From the NCBI RefSeq assembly GCF_002443255.2, contig NW_019211455.1, positions 48,915,489-48,979,488 of the forward strand: DNA of 64,000 nt, read 5' to 3'. Both the position numbers and the translations under genes were made by a program. This stretch comes from Varroa destructor (taxonomy: Eukaryota; Arthropoda; Arachnida; Mesostigmata; Varroidae). Under the pieces are notes generated by a model. That model did not search any database, was not told the DNA's origin, and saw only the letters and a program-made list of their open reading frames with translations. Positions 12,391 to 24,100 of the stretch are shown in pieces (position 1 is the first letter of the stretch; each line of letters starts with the position of its first letter).

Positions 12391-15300
12391 ACAAGATAAA
12401 ATCATTTCAGTGTTGTGAGATAAAGAGTAGTCGCGACTACAAGCAGGATACTCGCCTGCAATTACCATTATCATCGTGACAATTTGTTCAGTAGCGTTAC
12501 AGCAGATATTTATTCAGCTTACAGAGTGACTTGGTTGTGCATGACTAGATAATGGCCTCAGTCGCAGCTATGTCAAAATATTTAAAGCAGTAATAATCTT
12601 CTTCAAATAACGACTACAAGGGCTTAAAGGCACGACAAATTGTAGTATAGGTTAGACCGGCCGACTTGATCCCTACTCAACAAGGCTGAGCACTTCATCT
12701 AACCACTCAACGAAGAATGGTTACAATTTCAATCAGTGAAGTAGGAAAGGTAGCTTCGATGACCTTGTTGAATACCGGGTAACGACGCAGAGCGTTCTGC
12801 TGCTGAAAAGTCTCAGACAAGGGAGTATTTTCTGCTGCAACGGTCTATCGACAACACAAACGAGCACTCCGCTTTGACGATCGGCACCTTGCCGGTCGGA
12901 ACACGGAGTGAGAAAGACCTCGGTCGTTTCTTCGCCAGAACTATGCCGATCACCCAATAGCGCTTGGTTCACAGGCTTGGTTATGCGAGATACGTATAAG
13001 TAAAGCGGCCAGCGGAGATGGCCTGTCGGGTAAACTAAGTCCTTTAGCGATTCTGCCTACCACGTTGATCTTCTTTTTTTTTCTACCTCGCTCTGAGATA
13101 CAGCTAAAGTGAGGTGAGGCGACAGTGTCCATATACTCGACAGAATACATATGCGTATGCTTCGCGTCTGTTGTTGGTTTAAGATCGCACCTCTAGGAGG
13201 TGTTAGTGGTGGCGCTGAACCTAGTAGGGTGGTCCCAATGGATCTACGGGACTGCACGATTTGACATTTCAGGAGCCCCGTTGTGCGACTAACCGAACGA
13301 ATATCATACATTCTGTAGGCAGAGGCGATCAGCAACTATAAGGTGTCTGATGAGTGCGTGCCTACCAGCAGGACCTCATGCATATCTAGCTAGTGATTCG
13401 TTTCCTGACTTTCACAGAACAATCCTGAACATCAGCCATCCGGAGCCGGCGCGGTCTCTTTAAATTCTGCTGCTGGAGCCACCGCTGATTTCGACGCCCG
13501 CAACTTTTTAAAACTTCCCGAAGTCCTTGACGTCTCTGCATAGTCCTAGCGCAGCTAAAATCCATTGAAGTCTTTGTTCAATTAATTGAAAGACATTAAC
13601 ATCTCGACTTTTCACTGCGCCTGAAAAAGATACAATGCCGTATTCTCAAGATAATGACGTCGATGCTGATACCGATAGTGGAGCGCAAATATAAAACAAA
13701 CCAGGCTAGACAATTTAGTTTACGATCCAAATCGACGATTCGTTATCTTTTTTCCCCTTCACATTGAAACGTATAGTAGCCAGTGAGATGCTTGCCAAAG
13801 CATGCTTTGGTTGAGTCATATGCTATCGTATATTCGTAAGCCGGTGTTATTAGTATCTTACCTACGTACTACTACTACTTTACTTCAGTGGAAAACAAAC
13901 ACTACGGTACGCAAGGAATATTTCCAAAATAAATAGAAGTCTATTTTAAAAAACTCTAATTTACGAATACAAACAATAACAGCGAACAAATACACAATGC
14001 GAAATATCTTCCACGCTCGTGTGAATATATCCAACCAGGTCTCTTGAGGATTAGATTTAAAACAGACATTAGTTCTCTATTCAGCCCCTATTTTCGTCTC
14101 ATTTTTATTCAGCTGAAATATTCGTTTTTTTTTTCTATTACTTCTGATCTCGCGATGCCTACTCTTAGACTATAAGTCAAATATATACTTATAAACCATG
14201 CAAATATGTGTATCACATTGTTATTAACGGGGCTGTCAAGAACTTCAGCAAGTGATTACGATCGCATGAGCCTTGGATCTAATAATGGTGCGCTGATAGC
14301 CATCTTCTAGACCTACTGCCTGAACGCATGCGACGCTAGGCGTAAACTGTGATCGGCGAATAAGCCTTGCCAGCAGTGAGCAAACGACAGAGATACCTAA
14401 ACTCGATATTTAGCTCTCTCCGTTTTGCCTGTTGATTCTTTGGAGAGCTCCGGAAGCATACAGGCCATATTCCGGCCGCCTCTCAGATAGCATTTTTTTT
14501 TTTTCGCTCACCTTCTATTGCCTATTTGAGTTTGCCGCTTCTGATCGCAAGTCGTGGCTCATCCCGCTCGTCTGCCCGACCGTTCTGGGGCGACGGCGAT
14601 GCGCGATGTTTGCGTCCTCTATCACCTACTCAAATATTTATAGAACTTTATTTTAACAGTAGCAGGAGTACAGCAGTTGAATAGATTGCCACCGGATTTT
14701 GTCGGGATGAGCAAGATTTAGGTAGCAAGCAAGCTAAAATGTAAAAGCAGATGCATCTAGGCCGGTTAGCAATGGTCACAGGAAGTGGGTGCAATCACGG
14801 ACAGAAAATTGTTCTATATGTCTAGGTGGAATAGGTCTAAAGTTCTGTATGTCTAAAGTGGAAGTTTCTACCTACACGGGCGCGGCTCTTCGGTTTTTCG
14901 ATCCTTTTGTGCGTCCTGGTCTGGCCTGATAGCGTTGCTGGATTTGCTGCGTGTATGGACGAGATGGAATCATCGTAACGGACGAGGATAAATCGTCTAA
15001 ATACAACTGGAATGAATTGATTCAACTGCATGCGCCGGATGATTAGAAGAAAGCTACTTTGATTATGCAGGAAGGAATTGGACGGTAACAATTAAGCAAA
15101 AGCTTGTCGAAGATACCTAACGATTATATAATTCTTGCAAATTCATAGGAACTGAGGCTTACATATGTGCCAAATAAAGTTCGATTCGGTAAGTTAAAAA
15201 TAAGAATTAAGTAAACCAACTAACTAAGTTATTCTACTTGTGAGGATGTTGTAATATATATACACTTTTACAAGAAGCTAAGGAGGTGGAAAGCGATCTA

Positions 15301-15810
15301 AATCACGAAGCTTAAAAAAACTCGGTCTTCACGGCCTTTTTGTCTCCACGTTTACTTTATTTATAGATTAGGATCGGGTTGCTGTCGCCAGCAGCTCTGT
15401 TCTATCTGTCTCTCACCGTGCATGGAGCTTCTATTATGTACGGCCTGATCGTCTTGCCACCTCACCGCTCGGCCCTCAAAAAATTATCATCGTATCGGAC
15501 GATTTTTGGCTTCACTATCGGAGAATCGTTGGTGGATCCAGAAGGTGATTCATCAGTTCAAAGATACTTCGAAGATCCCACAGTTAGCTTTTTCTTAGCG
15601 GGTCACTGATGGAGTCACGCAGTTTCTTATGGGCTGTGGCACACTCTTTAAGAAATAGCGGCACGTTGCCGGACTGCTAACGGGTTTGAGTCCTATCGAG
15701 TTTCCTTAAACAAAACAGACGATGATAGTTTAATGCGCTTCTGGGCAATTATTGATTTTTTATGCTCATTTTCGTTTTTGGTTATTTAACAATCTATTGA
15801 CAGGAATATT

Positions 15811-15827
15811 CACACACACACGCGCGC
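15811..15827. repeat. (CA)n(CG)n alternating purine-pyrimidine tract
   Basis: CACACACACACGCGCGC is 17 bp of strict alternation, a pattern known to favour Z-DNA under negative supercoiling. No function is implied beyond that. Confidence 0.8.
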
Positions 15828-16336
15828 TCCATCCAATAATATATGATATTATATGGCATTTGTGCTAGCTTGAATTCCTATGGAATGCATGCATCTAGAT
15901 TCATTTTGAATGGGACCAGGAAACTACCACAGAACGACTAAAAACACAGATTATACAAACAGGGAAACGGATCAGTGATATTTCTCGGACATGGTGAATA
16001 GGTAGGAAATTCGACTTGGGACTCTTTGTCTGAGTAAATTCAATTCTTCTTGGTAGTCCTCCATGTGCCGGTTCGTTTTTGCTGCGTAAAGACCTGAGAC
16101 CTTTTTTGAAAATACACTAGAATAAAAAAATACTTATGTCTGTATATACTTTATAATATATGTTTATTATCTCCCGTGCAAAGAAGTATTCCAGAGTGGA
16201 CGCAATGCCCAGTAGCCAAGACTGTTCGCAGAGATGTATAGCGTTACACACAGTCATATGAGATGCCGGATAGATTTAGCGAGTCAACAGAACTACGAAC
16301 CTGAAAATCCGAATGGTGATAACATGCTTGCAAAAA

Positions 16337-16360
16337 GAAATTAATTAATTAATTAATTTC
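16337..16360. repeat. (TTAA)n microsatellite forming a perfect 24-bp palindrome
   Basis: GAAA, then TTAA/AATT repeats, then TTTC. The tetranucleotide is itself self-complementary, so the whole block is a perfect palindrome able to extrude as a cruciform. It also offers several adjacent TAATTA homeodomain-type cores. Confidence 0.85.
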
Positions 16361-17119
16361 TACGCTTTACCTATCCACAACACAAACGCAGATTTGAACC
16401 TCGAAATTGAAAAGTAATTATACTGAGAACACGTGCTTTAGAGACAGGCAGAGGAGGCTGAATAGCTCTATATCAACCGTGAGGATCACCTCGTTATCCT
16501 CGAAAACACGCCGACATCTCTCAAATGGTATCTATTAATTCTAGCATGGTGAATGACTCCTATGAACACAAACGCACAGGATAAGAAGTCCATTGTTTCC
16601 CATTGGAACATTTCGGGGCGGCCCACCATGACATCTGGGTAAAAAAAAAGACACATTCATATTTGTCTGCACTATATTAAAAGCTCGATACAGCAAGCCT
16701 CGATTGCGATATTCCAGAGCAGCAGTGAGGTCATTCAATATAATATATACGTTTATTCGTTCGTGACGGAATATCTGTGTGACGCACTATACGTGCGTGT
16801 AGACCATATTCAATTACGTTCGCGGGCCTCGAACGAATATCTTGATTGAAATTTATTTATTTAGATTTTTCCGTATTATTATCATTGTCATGGAAATGCA
16901 AGTGCGTTCCCAAGTCCGAAAAGCCTAAAAAAGCTGATCAAACAAAGTAACGAGGTTTTAAATAAACTGCGATATAGTCCGTTGTGCACCTGCACAGAAG
17001 AACAGAGGCCGGACGATACGTAATCCCGCCAAACCTCCCAAACAGCTCGTTCTATCCGGACACGCTGAGTTTTAATATAATCTTTAGTTAGACACAGCCA
17101 TCTTAATTATCTTCCTTTA

Positions 17120-17139
17120 AATATATATATATATATATA
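17120..17139. repeat. (AT)n microsatellite abutting the assembly gap
   Basis: About 20 bp of perfect AT repeat runs directly into the first N. The array is probably longer in the genome and is the likely reason the assembly broke here. Confidence 0.9.
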
Positions 17140-17239
17140 NNNNNNNNNNNNNNNNNNNNNNNNNNNNNNNNNNNNNNNNNNNNNNNNNNNNNNNNNNNNN
17201 NNNNNNNNNNNNNNNNNNNNNNNNNNNNNNNNNNNNNNN
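17140..17239. other. Assembly gap, 100 N
   Basis: Exactly 100 unknown bases, the usual placeholder for a gap of unknown size. The left edge is an AT microsatellite; the right edge (TTTCCTTCC) is unique sequence. Intron length and anything hidden here are therefore uncertain. Confidence 1.
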
Positions 17240-17555
17240 TTTCCTTCCATTGTATCGAAATATGCACTCAGACTTATAGATGGAGGTGGGGGTAACGAGA
17301 AAAACGTATCTGTTCGAGAACTAAGTATCCTGGGCTCCGTCAAAACGGCCTAAAACGCCAATATAATTATCCTTTTTAGGAGGGTGCTAAAAAATCTCGC
17401 ATTAAAACCTGCTAGGACAAAAGGGAACGCAAAGAAGTCTTAAAAAAACTATGATCACAAAAACAGCAGCTGACCGTTACCTAGATCGTACTGTTTTCTG
17501 GTAAATGGTGGCCTGCCTTCTTCTGAGAATTCTTTTTGTTGGCTATGTGACCGTA

Positions 17556-17578
17556 TGTGTGTGTGTGTGTGTGTGTGT
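17556..17578. repeat. (TG)n microsatellite followed by a G-rich stretch
   Basis: About 11 TG units end in TTTTGGGGGG, and further G runs follow to about 17635. The dinucleotide array is Z-DNA-prone and likely polymorphic. Confidence 0.93.
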
Positions 17579-18128
17579 TTTGGGGGGAGCAAGCGGGCGT
17601 CCATTTGTGGGGTTGTCGTCTTGGCGGTGGCTTTGTGTAAGGAATGTTAATTTTTAGCAACACGAATTTTCTCAACCTGAGTCTCACAAAGGCGTCTGAA
17701 CAAACGGTAATGCTGGTAAGTGGATGTCTGAGCAGGTATTTCATTCAAAGGTATTTGCCACGTCGCTATATGGCTCTGCCACGCCTGCCCTGCCAGCGTG
17801 ACCTGGGTTCAGGATTTTTTTTGCTTAGTTAACTCTTACCAAACAGCCAGCTATTGCGATACTGGGTGACTTGTGGTAGGACTTGTGGAAGCTGAGCGGG
17901 ATTCGACCGGTGATGGTGGACCCCCTTGGACGACTTTAAGGTCAATCTTCGCGAGACTCATAAAACGGCCCGAAGCATTTTCGTGTGGCAAAGCAAGCAA
18001 GTAGCTGTGAGAAGAGAAGACTGCTCCAACCGTAGCTTCGGAGTGTGGGGAGATTGAAACGGATAATGCCCTGACGTGGGCAGACTACGAACAACGAAGC
18101 GCAGCTGTACCGTCTGGGGTGCTGGTGT

Positions 18129-18144
18129 GAGCGAGCGAGCGAGC
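18129..18144. repeat. (GAGC)4 microsatellite
   Basis: Four perfect GAGC units. On the minus strand they fall in an unremarkable open frame as a short Ala-Arg-Ser run. Confidence 0.9.
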
Positions 18145-18798
18145 GCACGTGCGATAACGCTTAAGGCATGACGATGTTTGACGAAGGAATCAGTGCAGGC
18201 ACGAAAGCCTTCATAACCTCTATAGCCGTCTCAATTCTGAGGCGAAGCGGGAGCTAAATGGTAGGACATCGTGCAGCCAGTTCACCGTTAGGCACCAGTC
18301 TGAGCTCGCCAATTCTCATCTATTACATGTAGAGTATATATAATCAGTGTTGGCAGAGGCTTAATCAGCCAGAAGCCATAATATTATTATCTTATGATTA
18401 CTTCTTTTTAATGTTTGATTTTTACTGGTATTCACTCAATCACCAGCTCTACTTGTCTGCATACTGATCTTCGTATAAGCCAATCGTATCTACACGCAGA
18501 GTGGAAAATATATAAATTTGTCAAGTATTTACCCAATTCGCTTGTGTAACCGATGTGAGTTCTATAGGAATAATACAGGGTAGCGGATCTGGATGCGAAC
18601 GTTGTAGAAATTGTAGATGACGGAAGTTGAAGAAGAAACTGTAGAAAAAAAAAAAGAAAAACCAATATCTGTGGCTAAATTTCGACGTTTCTCTACGTTC
18701 TAAAATGATGACTGAGTAAAATACAGAATGACGAGATATAGTCTTATGAATTAGAAGTCCGAAGCAAATTTTGAACGTATTGAACAATATGTTAGATT

Positions 18799-18838
18799 GA
18801 GCAGTCACTTAATCTTTGATCAAAGCGAGTGACTGCTC
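18799..18838. repeat. Nested inverted repeat (11-bp arms around a 12-bp palindrome)
   Basis: GAGCAGTCACT (18799-18809) is perfectly complementary to AGTGACTGCTC (18828-18838). Between them sits the perfect palindrome CTTTGATCAAAG (18814-18825), with TAAT on one side and CG on the other. The core CTTTGAT matches the TCF/LEF (Pangolin) binding consensus on both strands. The 40-nt unit could form a hairpin or cruciform. It may be a regulatory site, part of a small inverted-repeat element, or chance. Confidence 0.6.
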
Positions 18839-19333
18839 GGGGCGACCATCCATTGTCTACTAAGGAAGAAAACACATCCACACGATCGATTATGCGAAGG
18901 AATGAACAGGCACCGAATAGCAACAAGACGTATGTAATTAGCGACTGTAAAAATCAACCATTCAGGGTGAAGAAAACATAACAAACGGATCGGAAACTAG
19001 TAGGAACCTTTGTATCGATCACGGACGGTGATTGATATAAACGTGTTTTGAATGAGTGAATGGTGGCTAAAAGAAGGTCCAGTATAGACGCTGTTGCAGT
19101 GGCAGCAGCATATTTGCCTAGTCAATTTAGGACCACGTAAACTGGTCTAAATTTGGACCCACTTCCGTTTCGTGCTAAAAGGGGTCAAGCTTCGAGGGCA
19201 GTTCTTAACAGCAGCAGGACCGGGACACAAACACAAAATCGTTACTATTAGAGCGGTAAAGGTTGAATAAAACATGTATATATGTGCGAAGAATAGTGAA
19301 ATATTATATTTGCAAGTATATATATGTATGGAC

Positions 19334-19361
19334 TTAAAATGATATATATATATCATTTTAA
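19334..19361. repeat. Perfect 28-bp AT palindrome
   Basis: The left half TTAAAATGATATAT is followed by its exact reverse complement. Weaker symmetry extends outside (ATGTATGGAC on the left, ACGCATGCAT on the right, 6 of 10 positions). It could extrude as a cruciform. Confidence 0.85.
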
Positions 19362-20171
19362 ACGCATGCATTTATGCTTGCCTATACGCGCTTCACAAGG
19401 CCCAATGGCAGTATCTGCAAGAGTTGTCAGTCGTCTGCCACTCGTCAAAAGTGATGCAGTGGACCCGAGAAGAAGTTTGTCGTACAAAGCGAGCTCTATA
19501 GAACTGAGGTGGCCTGAGAAAGGGAAGAAGGGAGGAAAGATGTGTATGGGAGGGGGTATGAGATACCAGGGGAGGTAGACGATGTATGTGCCTATACATT
19601 GTCACAAGTTCACTAATGTGCAAGTTTATTTGTACGGTCATGCTTAAAGACGCGGACAGACACACACATCTATATATCTGTACTCAGTAATTTCAGAAAG
19701 CAGTAACGCAAAGCAGAGTAGACATATACACGTCTATGTATATATATGCATGGGCCTTTATACTTTCATCAACGTCGGTCGACAAGGATTTAGGGCAGAT
19801 AGACAGTCGGTAAAGAAGTATGTGCTAACGGAAAAGCGCTGCGCTCAACCTCACGAAAGAAAGCTGGACTAGAGACGGGCTGTAAACCGCAACCGTTGCA
19901 TCCATATAAGTGCCAGAGTACGGCACGGATTTCATGAAGCGTGACGCTCTCCATCAACTAGCGGAAACGAACGCCTATGGCGCCCAGAGACGATGAGTGC
20001 CGCACAGCCATTGCTCTTTGCTCAACGATATTCTCTTAGTTCTTTCCTCGTTTAGCCAATGGAAACGTTAATAGTTGGAGTGAATTTCGTGTCCCTCATG
20101 GCCTTGCCCCCGACTGTTGATCCGTATTTTTGGGGGACGTGGTTCTTGCATGCTTCAACGCCGTTGTTTCA

Positions 20172-20209
20172 TTGTTGTTGTTTTTGTTGCTGCTGCTGCT
20201 GCTGTTGTT
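20172..20209. repeat. TTG/TGC trinucleotide repeat
   Basis: A degenerate TTG array with a pure (TGC)5 core at 20188-20202. It explains a poly-Cys or poly-Ala-like stretch in overlapping frames, which should not be read as protein. Confidence 0.85.
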
Positions 20210-21135
20210 CTTATTACTCCTGTTGCCGTTCTTCTCTTTGTTGCTACCACTGAGTTCCGGGCTTTCTCCTACTCAGTGAGCTCTCATTGCCTAGCGTACA
20301 CCGAAAGGTCGTAGAAACTGTGCAGGAACAGGCAGTTTTGAGTTTATGCGTTATTATGCTTAGATGGAACGGTCACGGTGGTTCCGTATTTCTGCGTATA
20401 GCTAGTTCCATCTCACGCACAGTTGAGACAAACCGGGTCATTAATGATGGACGTATCTCGAGTTTCCGTTCGCCTTCCGCTCCGCGTCTGATTATTCTCC
20501 ATAGTCCTTTTCATTGTCGCTCCTTTCGGGCTGAAAGCTAGCCAGGCTGTCTAACCCTCAGCCCTTCTACCCCCGTTAGTTAAAGTCATGCATCACAAAT
20601 CTAACATAGTACCGCATTCGTTATACGAAGTCATAAAATTCTGCATGATGACGATAATAATTATGATAATCTAAGAATTGAAGTGGAGATTATAATGGCG
20701 GCACTTTGTAGATGACCAATGTCGCCGTAAACAAACAGACGTATGCTGACAGCTCTTGCTGTCGGCGCCACCATCGAAATGCTGCGGTTTGCGTATGCTT
20801 TTTATCGGTCTCGTTTTTATTGGTGCCGCTGTGTTTTTGAGCAACACTGTGCGCGAGGATGCCGTAAGTAGAAGCGCGGGCGACAAAGGAGAAGGAGTGT
20901 TAGCTCGAAACAGAGGAAGAACGATGATGAAGTGGCTTCTGTGTTCGAGTTATGTGTTCGCGGCACCGTTCATGCAATTTGCGCTTGTTGATAATATGAG
21001 GCATTTCGTCGTCCGGCCGATGACGGCAACGATGTGCATACGACTGGGTCAGGACGGCAATGGGGCGTCTTTTTGCCGTCGTTTTGGCGATGTCACTACT
21101 TCATCGCCGCATATTGCAGGGCCGTATATCATGAT

Positions 21136-21148
21136 GGGGGGGGGGGGG
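21136..21148. repeat. G13 homopolymer
   Basis: Thirteen consecutive G residues. A G tract this long is uncommon in AT-rich DNA, can form intermolecular or slipped quadruplex structures, and is prone to sequencing error. It lies inside an open frame ending at 21154, whose C-terminal Gly run is therefore unreliable. Confidence 0.9.
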
Positions 21149-24100
21149 ATGTAAGCAGGTTGACCGGCTTAAGTGTGCTCTGCTTCGGGAGACCCCGCGT
21201 CAGGGTTGTAACGCGTCGGCGGTACTCGATGGGTACATCTTCATTTAGGGAATGTCCAATGTACCATGTCTCGACGCGTATTTCGTTGCTTGTCCGCTGT
21301 TTCCGTTACATAGTCGCCTAAGCGGTTGGGGATTTCGTAATGGTTTTCTAAGACGATGTGACCACGTGTTGTGTATGTGCGTGGGGTACACACAGTTCGC
21401 TGTCAAACAACTATACAAGTTATCAAACTTTATTATCTGTACCATTTGTCGGAATCGATGCTAATGAATATTGCTTGCAGAGATTAACTTGCAATCTACT
21501 GACGGATTCGCAGCAAATTGACAAGGCGTGAAAGTGGTATGTTTTATCCTCATTGCATGTGTGGTCTTGCACCGTCAAGGCGATTAGAATACCTCGTAGC
21601 AAATACACATAGCACTTAGAGCTTTTGTTGTTACCCTACTTTACCAGCGCTTCATACGTCTTTGACACGGCTATGCCAAACGTACATGGTTACATTTGTC
21701 CGCTTACTATCTCGTTCTTAACTTCTGACCAAAGACGCAGTCTTATCGACCTAACTGACCTAAGCTTGATTGTGGCTGAGGAAACGGCTATCTAAATGAC
21801 AGGTTCCCCAATCACTCTGTCACCTTTGAATGTCCTACAAATGAACATCGACCCTAAAAAAGGTCAGTAAAGTTGTGATAATATCTAGCATTACATTATA
21901 ACGGGTACATACGTTCAGCCCGTTTTCTTCATGTAACTCGTGCTATAACGTCCATCTGGCTGGGCCGACGACTATCGAGCAATCGCTACGATGTGTTGTT
22001 TCGTTATATAAATCGGCTGGTGTTGAAGGACAAAGTTGACATCGTTAACTTAGTTATTTAGTCCCAATATGAATAATAGGTCTGACATGGCTAATGAAAC
22101 CATGGTTCGAAATAGGTGTTTTCAAAACTTTCCGTTATGGGGAAGCAACTAACTGGGGCTACGCTGAATTTTCTTTGATTTACAGAAGAATGCAGCAGCT
22201 TTTCCTTCCTCAAATGCATGAGATACGTTCGTTGGTCCGCCATAACTACTGCTGCATGGGGTGACACATCTGAGTAAGCTAAGTGTGTATGAAGCTGGTC
22301 CTGCCAACAGACGTTAAGACTGCAGGAAGCTGGATACAAAACCAATACTTAACGGACGAAACGCTGCATGAATCTGCGACTAATCAGAAGCTAAAATTGA
22401 CTCTGCCGAAATTTAACGGCCAATGCTCGGCAACGGACGATGCCCTTCCAGTAAACGCTCAACTGCCACACAGCTTTACAGAACTAGATATTACAAGATT
22501 TTTGGGTGATTCTACGGCGATCAATCCAGTCGATCTATTAGATAGTATTAGACGAGTGTCACTACCACTTGCTGATTAGGAGATCATTTTACATGTATCA
22601 ATCATTTCATTCAGAAGCTATCATTATAGTTAATTTTACAACATTATAGCGAGATTATGAAACGTACGATAAAAATAATCTCCATACAGAAACTAATAGA
22701 TAATAGTCAGAACAAATATGTTTGACCCTTTTCTAGTGTTTGTTCTGTCTGATATTTCTAGGCTTCTCGAGGTAGTTGACTCATTCGTTTTTACTCATAT
22801 GGCTGGCATAGCGCTTGTACGAGTCAAGGGTACGGTACAGAGTCGCGTTTGATTCGAGCTATATCATAGATTTCTTATTTCAATATGGCCGACGGTAGGA
22901 GAAAGAGTCTGTGATCTCGGCGCTCGCTCAATGGAATAACCCTCGATCTGACGCCGGCGGCAACTGCATTACATGTGCTTCTGATTGAAACGGCGGTAAT
23001 GACGATGTTATATCCATATCCTCATTTCTGGTCGATTTCCTTCACAGATGAAGTACACCAACGTATAAATAGCTAACATTGATCGTACATGAGTGATTCT
23101 GTGGTACTTGTTGCAATCTGCTCGGCCAGCCGACTGCACAAACGGACCTTTTTGGCCAGCGTCGTGCATGTTAACGCGGATGATTTGAAAGCGCCAAATT
23201 ATTACTAGGCAAATGTATGCGTTCAAAATAGATACGCGAACGCTAAAAGCTCTTTATCGTCACACAGGACAGAGTCGTTCTTCTAAAAAGAGCGTCTTTT
23301 TCTGTATGTCTGATAGGAAAATGTTGAAGATTAAAGAACGGCATAACTTCGATTAGATCATGTTTCTGTGCTGCTGTTGTTGATAGTCAAGTAGTACGTC
23401 AATTGACGCCCCCCTGCTAGTCCTTGGGCAAACAAATATGGGAGCTGTGCACGTGGTGCAAGAAGTTCGTGCAGTCTACATACACAAGTAACGATATATT
23501 AACAAACAGGAGTAGAATAAGCAAGCGATAAGTAAATTCTCATGTGTACAATGGAAAATCAGTTTAGATGAGCTGATCAGAACAATCTAACCATGACAAC
23601 AACCCCGAGCGAAGATAGTAAGGCGCAGCTGGCGAAAGACAGATAACTGATCGACTTGAAAAATAGTTGAAACGTTCCCGTTGTTATGTTGTACATGTTG
23701 ATCAGTGCAATACGGTTTCTTACTGGACTAGTATTTTTTTTCTGGATTGTTCTTGATGTTGTGCTGCCGTCATTGTTTCGATCAGGCACCGTCAGCAAAT
23801 CAGTGCTCGAAGACGATTTGATTCACCGTAGAAATGTCGAAATGCAGTTTACTTATGATGGCTGCAGAAGTGATAGCGTAGAAAGCGAAATCGGTATCGG
23901 AAAACTTGTCTGAGTATCATCAGCTACGTCGAGTTATGTAGGTTGTGTATACCTCTTTACGGAACTTACACTGCTTTGACTGGGTTCGTCCTCTGCGGGC
24001 TCTTTCTCGATCGAAGCTGACAAAGCCACCCAGCCCAGGCCGATCAGTTAGTCGATCTGGGCAACGATTAGCGCACCGGCAAGAAGACAACAACAGTTTG

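Larger units (their letters stand above)
1918..17139. other. Intron block: non-coding with scattered simple repeats
   Basis: AT-rich intronic DNA with somewhat GC-richer patches around 7.5-8.6 kb and 9.2-11.6 kb. I find no recognisable gene, RNA or intact transposon. The longest open frame on the + strand (4286-4765) reads rather like a protein but is unrecognised; see findings. Individual repeats and palindromes are listed separately. Confidence 0.6.

Noticed and set aside
19522..19556. Possible G-quadruplex (four G runs of three or more)
   Set aside because: One loop is about 15 nt, too long for a convincing quadruplex.
22579..22602. Match to the bantam microRNA seed (GAGATCATTTT) and, elsewhere, short miR-92- and miR-12-like seeds
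   Set aside because: Only 10-11 bases match and no complementary hairpin arm is visible.
23397..23408. 12-bp palindrome CGTCAATTGACG with two TGACG half-sites
   Set aside because: Short palindromes of this length are not rare in 64 kb and there is no supporting context.
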